Assembly (NCBI GenBank): GCA_045631225.1 | Contig: JAZQUG010000043.1 | Coordinates: 1 to 23,263 of the forward strand | Direction of reading: 5' to 3' | DNA: 23,263 nt | Source of the DNA: Fimenecus sp045631225 | GTDB lineage: Bacteria > Bacillota > Clostridia > Oscillospirales > Acutalibacteraceae | Position numbers and translations under genes: made by a program | Shown here: positions 13,790 through 21,045 of the stretch, piece after piece | How positions within the stretch are numbered: position 1 is the first letter of the stretch | How the letters are laid out: each line of letters opens with the position of its first letter | Notes under the pieces: model-generated | What the model was told of the DNA's origin: nothing | The model's input: the letters and a program-made list of their open reading frames with translations, nothing else | Database searches by the model: none

Positions 13790-13987
13790 ATGGATATTAA
13801 AGTAAATGATGTTCTTGAAATGAAAAAGCCACATCCATGTGGCGGAAAACAGTTTTTAGTGCTTCGTGCAGGTATGGACTTCCGTGTCCGTTGTACAAAT
13901 TGTGACCGTGAAGTAATGGTGCCAAGAGTTAAAATTGAAAAGAATATTAAAAAAGTATTGAGAGATGGAGAACAAGTAAATGTTTGA
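13790..13987 (+). CDS. DUF951 family protein
   Basis: 65 residues. The order DIKVNDVLEMKKPHPCGGKQ, a CTNCDREVMVPR segment and a basic tail matches DUF951, a small protein family of Firmicutes with a likely metal-binding Cys set (C17, C35, C38 from the chosen start) and unknown function. GAGGT lies 7 bp before the ATG; the frame can be extended upstream to 13751 but without an RBS. It overlaps prfA by 8 bp, so the two are translationally coupled. Confidence 0.88.
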   Translation: MDIKVNDVLEMKKPHPCGGKQFLVLRAGMDFRVRCTNCDREVMVPRVKIEKNIKKVLRDGEQVNV

Positions 13988-15050
13988 TAAGTTATTAGGT
14001 ATTGAAGAAAGATTTGAAAGTGTAAATGAACAGCTTTGTGACCCCGCAACTGTCAGTGACCAACAATTATACACAAAGCTTATGAAGGAATTAAAGCAAC
14101 TTACTCCTGTTGTTGAAAAATTCCGTGAATACAAAGGATATAAAGAAACTTTTGAAGAATCAAAAATGCTCCTTGATGAAGGTGGAATGGACAAGGACTT
14201 CAAGGAAATGGTGCAGGAGGAATTTGAAACTGCAAAGAAACAGCTTGAAGTTACATGGGAAGAATTGAAGATATTACTTCTTCCTCGTGACCCTAATGAT
14301 GACCGAAGCGTTATTATTGAAATACGTGGTGGTGCAGGTGGTGAAGAGGCAGCACTCTTTGCAAATTCTCTTTTCAGAATGTACACAATGTATGCAGAAG
14401 CTCGTGGTTGGAAAATGGAAATTCTTTCTGAAAACCCAACTGAATTAGGTGGTTATAAGGAAGTTATTTTCTCTGTTGACGGTGACGGTGCATACTCACG
14501 ATTTAAGTTTGAAAGTGGTGTTCACAGAGTTCAGCGTGTTCCTGAAACAGAAAGTCAGGGACGAATTCAGACATCAACTGTTACTGTTGCTGTTCTTCCT
14601 GAAGCAGAGGATGTTGACTTCGAATTAAACCCTGCAGATTTACAGATTGACGTTTTCCGTTCAAGTGGTGCAGGTGGACAGAAGGTTAATAAGACTTCAT
14701 CGGCAATCCGTGTTACTCATCTTCCTACAGGTATGGTTGTTGAGTGTCAGGATGAACGCAGTCAGCATAAAAACAAGGACAAGGCACTTAAGGTTCTTCG
14801 TTCACGACTTTTAGAAATCGAACAGGCAAAGCACGACGCTGAAATTGCAGGTCAGAGAAAGAGTCAGGTAGGCACAGGTGACCGAAGTGAACGAATCAGA
14901 ACATATAATTTCCCACAAGGTCGCGTAAGTGACCACAGAATCGGTCTTACACTGTATAAAATCGAGCAGATTATGAACGGTGACCTTGACGAAATTATTG
15001 ATGCGCTTATTACAGCAGATACTGCAGAAAAACTTAAAGCAAACGAATAA
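13980..15050 (+). CDS. prfA: Peptide chain release factor 1
   Basis: 356 residues, the normal RF1 length. It reads UAA and UAG stops and releases the peptide. GGAGGEEAALF starts domain 2. The stop-codon recognition motif PxT is PET (188-190) in QRVPETESQGRI. The catalytic GGQ is at 232-234 in SSGAGGQKVNKTSSAIR. The start codon lies inside the end of the DUF951 gene. In many Firmicutes prmC, the methylase of the GGQ glutamine, is next to prfA; it is not in this window. Confidence 0.97.
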   Translation: MFDKLLGIEERFESVNEQLCDPATVSDQQLYTKLMKELKQLTPVVEKFREYKGYKETFEESKMLLDEGGMDKDFKEMVQEEFETAKKQLEVTWEELKILLLPRDPNDDRSVIIEIRGGAGGEEAALFANSLFRMYTMYAEARGWKMEILSENPTELGGYKEVIFSVDGDGAYSRFKFESGVHRVQRVPETESQGRIQTSTVTVAVLPEAEDVDFELNPADLQIDVFRSSGAGGQKVNKTSSAIRVTHLPTGMVVECQDERSQHKNKDKALKVLRSRLLEIEQAKHDAEIAGQRKSQVGTGDRSERIRTYNFPQGRVSDHRIGLTLYKIEQIMNGDLDEIIDALITADTAEKLKANE

Positions 15051-15076
15051 AGGATTTTGTTTGAAAGGCTGGTTTT

Positions 15077-15931
15077 ATGAAAACTTTTAAAATAAATAAA
15101 CTCGAAATGTTTGCAATAACTAAACCCACGGTTTTTAAAATTATTTCTACAACATTTTTCCTTTCACTTGCATTTCTTGTAGTCATAACTTCTTCTTTAA
15201 CTACAATAGATTCTGATTCAATTACTTGTTGTGTAACTCTTATTCTTGTTGCAACTATGTTTTTGTTTTTTCCTAAATTAGTTGTGAATTCAAAAATAGT
15301 TTTGTCAGTTCAACCACAAGAAGAGTTGCAAAATGGTGAAGCACTTAGAAGAACAGACTACCTTTTAAGCATAATAAACCCAGCATTCAAAAAAGAAATT
15401 CATCAACTTTGTGCTAACAGAATCGCTTACTTAATAAATTTAGGAAATTTCCAACAAGCAAAAGAAGAAAACGAATTATTTATTCAACATTTCGGCACAG
15501 AAACAATTCCACTTATATCTGCAGCTTTTTTCTACAATAAAGCCATTCTTAATCTTTATGAAGAAAATTTTGATGAATACCAAATAAATATAAAAAAAGC
15601 ATATGAATTCAAGGATTCTGCTAAAGGATTAGCAAAAATCAATCTTATTAATAAGATTGATAATAATACTCATTTTGTTAATTCATTTTTCACTGATGAC
15701 CCTAATTTTGAAACGGTTGTTTTTAATGATATGAAATTAGCTGAACGTATTGGTAAAAACGCTGTATTTTCACGATACTTGGCTATTTTCAACTACTATA
15801 AAAGACACGAAAACAAAGAAAAAGCAATACAATACGCAAACACATTAATTCAAGTAGCAAACGGAAATTTTGAATTATATGATTGCAGAGTAGCAAAGGA
15901 ATACATAGAAAATGGAAACAGTAGTAATTAA
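15077..15931 (+). CDS. Two-TM protein with TPR-like helical repeats, unknown function
   Basis: 284 residues. TM segments at about 19-41 and 48-70 are followed by a soluble helical region (85-280) with repeat-like patterns such as ANRIAYLINLGNFQQAKEEN and FNYYKRHENKEKAIQYANTL, typical of TPR or SEL1-like scaffolds. Compared with the flanking genes it is richer in A/T and favours CAA over CAG for Gln, which suggests different origin or weaker selection. It starts 26 bp after prfA (GAAAGG upstream) and overlaps the next gene by 20 bp, so it lies firmly in the operon. No family recognised. Confidence 0.75.
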   Translation: MKTFKINKLEMFAITKPTVFKIISTTFFLSLAFLVVITSSLTTIDSDSITCCVTLILVATMFLFFPKLVVNSKIVLSVQPQEELQNGEALRRTDYLLSIINPAFKKEIHQLCANRIAYLINLGNFQQAKEENELFIQHFGTETIPLISAAFFYNKAILNLYEENFDEYQINIKKAYEFKDSAKGLAKINLINKIDNNTHFVNSFFTDDPNFETVVFNDMKLAERIGKNAVFSRYLAIFNYYKRHENKEKAIQYANTLIQVANGNFELYDCRVAKEYIENGNSSN

Positions 15932-16928
15932 CATTACAACTGAATACGAAAGAGCATTAACTGAAGCTAAAAAGCTCATAAATGACGGTGAAGTTGTTGG
16001 TATTCCTACCGAAACCGTATATGGTCTTGCTGCAAATGCCTTTGACGAAGATGCAGTTCGTAAAATCTTCGTTGCAAAAGGCAGGCCAAGCGATAATCCG
16101 CTTATTGTTCATATCAGCAAATTTGAGGATTTAGCTCCATTGGTTGAGGAAATCCCTGAAAAAGTAAAGGCTATGGCTGAGCATTTCTGGCCTGCTGCAC
16201 TTACTATGATTATGAAGAAGAGTGACAAAATTTCAGGTGTTGTTTCAGGAAATCTCGATACAGTAGCAGTAAGAATGCCTGAAAACGATTATGCAAGAGC
16301 AATAATTGAAAGCTGTGGTGTGCCACTTGCTGCACCATCAGCAAATCTTTCAGGAAGTCCGAGTCCTACAAATGCCAAATACGTTTATGACGATATGAAC
16401 GGCAGAATTCCGCTTATTATTGATGGTGGAAATTGTGAAATCGGTGTTGAATCAACTGTAATTTCATTTGCAGAAGAACCACCAAGACTTTTACGACCGG
16501 GTGGTGTAACTCTTGAAGAAATGACAGAGTTAATCGGTGAAATCCTGGTTGATGATGCAGTACTTAACAAATTGGAAGAAGGTGCTGTCGCATCTTCACC
16601 CGGTATGAAATACAAGCATTACGCACCAAGTGCAGACATAACAATTATCAAAAGCGATTTTGAATCTTTTAAATCTATTTGTGAACATGAAAATGTAACA
16701 GCATTATGCTTTGACGGTGAAGAAAAAAATCTTTCTTGTCCCGCTGTTACATACGGAATGGAGAATGATGGGTTCAGCCAGAGTGCAAGACTTTTTGATG
16801 CACTTCGTGAACTTGACGAAATGGGTGCAAAAAAAGTTTATGCCCGTTGTCCCCACACAAAAGGCATGGGATTGGCTGTGTATAACAGACTCATAAGAGC
16901 AAGTGGATTCAAAATAAAAATATTATGA
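15912..16928 (+). CDS. sua5: L-threonylcarbamoyladenylate synthase (Sua5 type)
   Basis: 338 residues. It makes threonylcarbamoyl-AMP from Thr, bicarbonate and ATP, the first step of the t6A37 tRNA modification. The YrdC/TsaC domain (1-~205) shows GIPTETVYGLAA, the K56-G-R58 substrate motif in KGRPSDNPL, and APSANLSG. The extra C-terminal Sua5 domain follows, linked by SSPGMKYKHYAP, which occurs at the domain junction of Sua5 proteins. It overlaps the preceding gene by 20 bp and the following one by ATGA. Confidence 0.95.
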   Translation: METVVINITTEYERALTEAKKLINDGEVVGIPTETVYGLAANAFDEDAVRKIFVAKGRPSDNPLIVHISKFEDLAPLVEEIPEKVKAMAEHFWPAALTMIMKKSDKISGVVSGNLDTVAVRMPENDYARAIIESCGVPLAAPSANLSGSPSPTNAKYVYDDMNGRIPLIIDGGNCEIGVESTVISFAEEPPRLLRPGGVTLEEMTELIGEILVDDAVLNKLEEGAVASSPGMKYKHYAPSADITIIKSDFESFKSICEHENVTALCFDGEEKNLSCPAVTYGMENDGFSQSARLFDALRELDEMGAKKVYARCPHTKGMGLAVYNRLIRASGFKIKIL

Positions 16929-17040
16929 AAGAATTACCAAAAAGAAAAAACATAAGGTTGCAAGGGTATGATTACAGTAGTGAGGGATGTTATTTCATTA
17001 CAATTTGTACAGAGCATCGTAAAAATTTACTGTCAGCCAT

Positions 17041-17068
17041 TGTAGGGGGCGACGACCTCGGCGCCCCG
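17041..17068 (+). repeat. REP-like palindrome 1, inside the RAYT gene
   Basis: A 28-bp element, GTAG-led, with stem GGGGCG (17046-17051) and CGCCCC (17062-17067) around the loop ACGACCTCGG. It encodes part of AIVGGDDLGAP. It is far richer in G/C than the surrounding gene. Confidence 0.82.
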
Positions 17069-17208
17069 AAAAAAATCACATTAAAACCTTATGGAAAAAT
17101 TGTAGAAAAATACATATTATCAATAGAAAAGGCTTATGAATCAGTAAAGGTCGAAAACTATATTATAATGCCCAACCACATTCATTTATTGCTTTTGATT
17201 GATACTTA

Positions 17209-17236
17209 CGGGCTGCCGAGGTCGTCAGCCCCTACG
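17209..17236 (-). repeat. REP-like palindrome 2, inverted, inside the RAYT gene
   Basis: Read on the minus strand it matches palindrome 1 at 23 of 28 positions, with an identical loop ACGACCTCGG. The stem is GGGCTG/CAGCCC. Four of the five differences form two compensatory base-pair swaps. It encodes part of YGLPRSSAPT. Confidence 0.82.
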
Positions 17237-17409
17237 ATTGCGAATGTTGTAACTGCTTTAAAAAAATTTACAAATCGTGATTGCAAACACAATCTTTGGC
17301 AACGGGGATATATGGACCATATTGTTCGCAATCAATCAGATTTTGAACACCATTGGAACTACATTGAATACAATGCGTTGAAGGAATATCCTTTAAAGGA
17401 AGAAAACAT

Positions 17410-18000
17410 ATGAAAATTATCGGTCTTACGGGACTTACGGGTGCCGGTAAAAGTACTGTCGCACAAAAGTTAATGGCATACGGTTGCTATCACATTGATG
17501 CTGACAAAGTTGCCCGTGAAGTTATAAACAACAATGAAAATGTCAAAAATAAATTAAAAGAGCGTTTCGGTGAGGATGTTATCAATGCAGACGGCACAAC
17601 AAACAGACCACTTTTAGCAAGTCGTGCTTTTGCAAGTGAAGAAAACACAAATGCACTCAACGAAATCACTCATCCTGCTGTTACCGAAGAAATTCAATCT
17701 ATCATAAAGGATATGAATGAAGTTGGTTATCGTGGTGTGATTATTGATGCAATTGCACTTTTTGAAAGTGGCGAAGACAAACTTTGCGACTTTACTGTTG
17801 CTGTTGTTGCACCAAAAGATATCCGTCTTGAAAGAATAATGAAAAGAGACAATATCACAGAAGAAAAAGCACTCGAGAGAATCAATGCTCAAAAAGATGA
17901 AAGCTTTTTTACCAAACAAGCTGATTTTGTATTATGGAATTACCCTCCATATGATATAAATGTAGAAATAAAACCAATCACATTACAAATTGGATTATAA
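17410..18000 (+). CDS. coaE: Dephospho-CoA kinase
   Basis: 196 residues. The last step of CoA synthesis, ATP-dependent phosphorylation of the ribose 3'-OH of dephospho-CoA. The Walker A motif is GLTGAGKS (8-15 region), followed by HIDADKVAREV, NEITHPAV and the LFESG segment, all as in CoaE. Its ATG overlaps the stop of the RAYT gene, so expression is probably coupled to it. Confidence 0.94.
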   Translation: MKIIGLTGLTGAGKSTVAQKLMAYGCYHIDADKVAREVINNNENVKNKLKERFGEDVINADGTTNRPLLASRAFASEENTNALNEITHPAVTEEIQSIIKDMNEVGYRGVIIDAIALFESGEDKLCDFTVAVVAPKDIRLERIMKRDNITEEKALERINAQKDESFFTKQADFVLWNYPPYDINVEIKPITLQIGL

Positions 18001-18018
18001 CCGAAGGGAGAAAATATT

Positions 18019-19410
18019 ATGGACTTAAATGAAATGAAAAAAGAACTTTTTTACGAACCAAAACACGCTATGGAAACAGTTGACGATACAGTAGTTAAGG
18101 CTGCTGACGATTTCTGTGAAGGATATAAAAGTTATCTTGATTTTGCAAAAATCGAGCGTGAATCTGTTGAATTTTTCGTAGCAGAAGCTGAAAAAAGAGG
18201 TTACAAGGAATTTGACAACACAAAAAAATACAATGCCGGTGATAAAGTTTATTTTAACAACCGTGGCAAGGCAATTATCCTTTGCGTAATCGGTAAAAAG
18301 GATATCAGTGAAGGTGTTAAAATCTCTGCTGCACATATCGACTCACCTCGTCTTGACTTAAAACCAAACCCACTTTATGAGGATTCTTCTCTTGCATATT
18401 TCAAGACCCACTACTATGGTGGAATCAAGAAGTATCAGTGGACTGCTATTCCTCTTGCTCTTCACGGTGTTGTAGTTAAGGCAAATGGTGAAACAGTTAA
18501 AGTTAATGTTGGTGAAGACGACAACGACCCTCAGTTCTGTGTAACTGACCTGCTTCCACACCTTGCTCAGAATCAGATGAAACAGACAATGAGCGAAGGT
18601 ATTCAGGGTGAGCAGCTTAATATTCTTATTGGTTCAAGACCATTTTCAAAGGATGAGGGTGCTGACAAGGTTAAACTCAATATCATCAAAATTCTCAACG
18701 AAAAATACGGAATCACTGAAGGTGATTTCTTAAGTGCAGAGCTTGAACTTGTTCCTGCATTCAAAGCACGTGACATCGGTTTTGACAGAAGCCTTATCGG
18801 TGCTTACGGTCACGATGACAAGGTTTGTGCTTATCCTGCTGCACAGGCAATTTTCAATGTTGAAAATCCTGAATTCACTTGCCTTACAGTTCTTACTGAC
18901 AAGGAAGAAATCGGCTCTGACGGTAACACAGGTCTTAACTCATCATATATGAAGTATTTCATTTCTGACCTTGCTCGTATGGGTAATGCTGAACCTTGGA
19001 GAGTGCTTTCAAAGTCAGAATGTCTTTCTGCTGACGTTAATGCAGCATTTGACCCATCATTCCCTGAAGTAAGCGAAAGAAAAAACTGTTCATTCGTTAA
19101 TAACGGTGTTGTTATTACAAAATATACAGGTGCTCGTGGTAAGAGTGGTACTTCCGATGCATCTGCTGAATATATGGGCAAAATCCGCAGAATGCTCAAT
19201 GCAAACGATGTTGTATGGCAGATTGGTGAACTCGGTAAGGTTGATGCAGGTGGTGGCGGTACTGTTGCTATGTATGTTGCTAATCTTGACATTGACACAA
19301 TCGACCTTGGTGTTCCTGTTCTTTCAATGCATGCACCTATGGAGGTTGTTTCAAAGCTTGATGTTTATATGGCATATAGAGCATTCAAGGTGTTCTTTGA
19401 GCAAAAGTAA
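18019..19410 (+). CDS. M18 family zinc aminopeptidase
   Basis: 463 residues, as in bacterial aspartyl aminopeptidase-like M18 enzymes (apeA/apeB type). Zinc ligand regions are visible in order: AHIDSPRLD (H106), GHDDKV, DKEEIGSDG and SMHAPMEV near the C-terminus. Family members cut N-terminal residues from peptides in the cytosol as large complexes. The RBS GAAGGGAG precedes the ATG. It is the last gene of the operon and is followed by a strong terminator. Confidence 0.93.
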   Translation: MDLNEMKKELFYEPKHAMETVDDTVVKAADDFCEGYKSYLDFAKIERESVEFFVAEAEKRGYKEFDNTKKYNAGDKVYFNNRGKAIILCVIGKKDISEGVKISAAHIDSPRLDLKPNPLYEDSSLAYFKTHYYGGIKKYQWTAIPLALHGVVVKANGETVKVNVGEDDNDPQFCVTDLLPHLAQNQMKQTMSEGIQGEQLNILIGSRPFSKDEGADKVKLNIIKILNEKYGITEGDFLSAELELVPAFKARDIGFDRSLIGAYGHDDKVCAYPAAQAIFNVENPEFTCLTVLTDKEEIGSDGNTGLNSSYMKYFISDLARMGNAEPWRVLSKSECLSADVNAAFDPSFPEVSERKNCSFVNNGVVITKYTGARGKSGTSDASAEYMGKIRRMLNANDVVWQIGELGKVDAGGGGTVAMYVANLDIDTIDLGVPVLSMHAPMEVVSKLDVYMAYRAFKVFFEQK

Positions 19411-19445
19411 AAAGTGTAAAACGTAAAACGGAAAATGGAAAACTG

Positions 19446-19472
19446 ACGGTGAGAAAATTCTCACCGTTTTTT
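19446..19472. terminator. Terminator between the aminopeptidase gene and spoVFB
   Basis: ACGGTGAGAA (19446-19455) pairs perfectly with TTCTCACCGT (19458-19467), then T's. The flanking A/T runs suit use in both directions. Outer arms GAAAATGGAAA (19431-19441) and TTTCCATTTTC (19488-19498) are also complementary. Confidence 0.87.
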
Positions 19473-19508
19473 CTTATCGTTTTCCACTTTCCATTTTCAA
19501 TTTTATAC

Positions 19509-20084
19509 TTATAGAAGTATCGGTTGTACTTGTGTATTCGTTGCAAGTACTTCCTTTACTGTATCGGGAATATACCTAAAATCTGCTACTATGGAGTTAG
19601 GCTTATTTATATAATCATCCTGTTCCATAGGCACAAAATAGATATTTTTACTGTTCATAAGTAGTCCTATATTTTTTGCCGATGCACCGAGAGCATCGTT
19701 TGACGAAACTGCGATTATTACCGGACGCTGATTTCTTAAATGTGCTTTTACTGCCAATGTAACAGATGTATCACTTATTCCGTTGGCAAGCTTGCCGAGT
19801 GTGTTGCCTGTACAAGGTGCAATCACTAAAACGTCAAGCAATTCTTTAGGACCGATAGGCTCTGCACCTGAAATTGTATAAATTATGTTTTCCTTGCATA
19901 TTTCTTCAATCTGTTGATTGAAATCTCTTGCTTTTCCGAATCTTGTATCCGTTGTATATGCTGTATGTGACATAATGGGTATTACCTTATATCCATCATC
20001 AACTAACTTTTTCATTTGTGGGATTACCTTTTTGAATGTGCAGAATGACCCACAAAGTGCAAATCCCACGGTTTCTTTGCTCAA
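19509..20084 (-). CDS. spoVFB: Dipicolinate synthase subunit B
   Basis: 191 residues of the flavoprotein-like SpoVFB/DpaB family. GFALCGSFCTFKKV opens the nucleotide-binding fold; APCTGNTLGKLANGISDTSV and AVSSNDALG are typical of the family. With SpoVFA it oxidises dihydrodipicolinate to dipicolinic acid in the mother cell, for spore core dehydration. The start is a TTG with AAAGGAGG 7 bp upstream; the gene begins 2 bp after spoVFA stops. Confidence 0.93.
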   Translation of the reverse strand: MSKETVGFALCGSFCTFKKVIPQMKKLVDDGYKVIPIMSHTAYTTDTRFGKARDFNQQIEEICKENIIYTISGAEPIGPKELLDVLVIAPCTGNTLGKLANGISDTSVTLAVKAHLRNQRPVIIAVSSNDALGASAKNIGLLMNSKNIYFVPMEQDDYINKPNSIVADFRYIPDTVKEVLATNTQVQPILL

Positions 20085-20086
20085 TT

Positions 20087-20938
20087 TTATTCCTCCTTTA
20101 GCAGGTGCTCTTCTATTTTTCTGCCAATTATCTCCCCTGCTGTTTTAGGTGTGTATTTTCCGGGTAAGGAAAATGCTTTTACCACATCAATCGAATTATT
20201 TCTTGCTATTTCAAAATCAAGTCCATATGGTGCAGATGCAAGTTCAATTATTTTACAACTTTTCTTCATATTCTTTATTGTATCCTCGTCTATAATATGA
20301 CTCGGTACAGTATTTATAACAATATCAAAATCACAAGCCTTTATGGGCAAATGATTTAAATGCTCAGCTTTGCATCCTTTTATCATAGCATCATCACGCT
20401 GAGATGCGTTTCTTGCAAAAACAGTAACATCACAACAAAGTGCCGTCAGCAAGGATGCTGTTTCTCTTGCAACTCTCCCATATCCGGTAATCGCATATTT
20501 ACCTAAAGGTAAGGCAAAATCAATATGCTCTAAGAGAATTTTCAATGCTCCAAAAGCAGTAAGGACAGCATTTTTCTCTATAAATTCATTGTCATAATAA
20601 TCCACAAAGGATATATCTGTCTCACGAAGTCGTGAAAGCAACTCACCTTTTATTATCCCACCAAAAACAATATTCCCTTTACCTAAAAGTGACAGAAGTC
20701 TGTCAATCGTAATTTCTCTTTTTGAAAAAGGCATCACTATAGTCTTGTCGTTTCGGGTTGCAGGTAATGGAAGAATAATAACAGAGTCCTCACCTATTAT
20801 ACCCTTAAGTTTATCTTCATCTTCATTCCAGTCAAAAAGTCCGTAGGAGGAAACATCATATCCTTTTTCAGCAAGATATTCCTTAAGGTATTTCTGTCTT
20901 TTATCCCCACCGATTATGACAATGCTTCTTGTATTCAT
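20087..20938 (-). CDS. spoVFA: Dipicolinate synthase subunit A
   Basis: 283 residues. The N-terminal RSIVIIGGDKRQKYLKEYL segment and the second Rossmann motif ITGYGRVARETASLL (about 152-166), with TVFARN following, are typical of SpoVFA/DpaA dehydrogenase subunits. The ATG at 20938 has AAGGTG 6 bp upstream; an in-frame GTG at 20947 overlaps that RBS. Its presence shows that the host can form endospores or comes from a sporulating line, since the operon has no other known use. Confidence 0.93.
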   Translation of the reverse strand: MNTRSIVIIGGDKRQKYLKEYLAEKGYDVSSYGLFDWNEDEDKLKGIIGEDSVIILPLPATRNDKTIVMPFSKREITIDRLLSLLGKGNIVFGGIIKGELLSRLRETDISFVDYYDNEFIEKNAVLTAFGALKILLEHIDFALPLGKYAITGYGRVARETASLLTALCCDVTVFARNASQRDDAMIKGCKAEHLNHLPIKACDFDIVINTVPSHIIDEDTIKNMKKSCKIIELASAPYGLDFEIARNNSIDVVKAFSLPGKYTPKTAGEIIGRKIEEHLLKEE

Positions 20939-20957
20939 ATATTTCACCTTACCTTTG

Positions 20958-20966
20958 TGGTATTAT
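20958..20966 (+). promoter_or_regulatory. Extended -10 promoter of murC
   Basis: TGG-TATTAT (20958-20966), the same extended -10 as before cysK and DUF951, with no clear -35. It overlaps the sigma-K-like -10 of spoVFA on the other strand. A second TATAAT (21024-21029) is too close to the RBS to be the main promoter. Confidence 0.45.
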
Positions 20967-20991
20967 ATTATGTTTTTTATGAAAAATTGGT
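20964..20991 (-). promoter_or_regulatory. Sigma-K-like promoter of spoVFA-spoVFB
   Basis: On the minus strand AC (20990-20991, in TCACC), 17 bp, CATAATATA (20964-20972). This fits the mother-cell sigma-K consensus (AC, then CATA-N3-TA). It is about 26 bp before the ATG. spoVF is under sigma-K in Bacillus subtilis. Confidence 0.62.
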
Positions 20992-21045
20992 GATTAGGTG
21001 TTTAAATTTTTGACAAGATGTAATATAATAAAAAAGGTGATAAAA

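Larger units (their letters stand above)
16925..17413 (+). mobile_element. RAYT (REP-associated tyrosine transposase, Y1/HUH family)
   Basis: 162 residues. YFITICTEHRKNLL (23-36) is the first strand of the Y1 transposase fold. The HUH motif is MPNHIHLLL (82-90; H85, H87). LWQRGYMDHIVRN (124-136) corresponds to the WQR-x-Y-x-DHIIR segment of RAYTs. These single-copy enzymes cut single-stranded DNA at REP palindromes. The gene overlaps sua5 by ATGA at its start and coaE by ATGA at its end, so it is part of a housekeeping operon. Two REP-like palindromes lie in frame at codons 39-48 and 95-104. No IS200-type ends flank it. It looks intact. Confidence 0.85.

Noticed and set aside
13856..14386. 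Minus-strand open frame of 176 codons over DUF951/prfA
   Set aside because: Antisense shadow of prfA; the Ser/Phe-rich translation has no recognisable domain or start signal.
16925..17413. A complete IS200/IS605 insertion sequence
   Set aside because: No subterminal hairpins or element ends flank the gene; it abuts sua5 and coaE with overlapping codons, and its motifs fit RAYTs better.
18831..19298. Minus-strand frame of 155 codons over the M18 aminopeptidase
   Set aside because: Antisense shadow; the plus-strand protein has zinc-ligand motifs throughout the same DNA.
21010..21015. Perfect TTGACA upstream of murC
   Set aside because: The only nearby TATAAT is 8 bp away, far too close for a sigma-A promoter, and no -10 lies 16-18 bp downstream.
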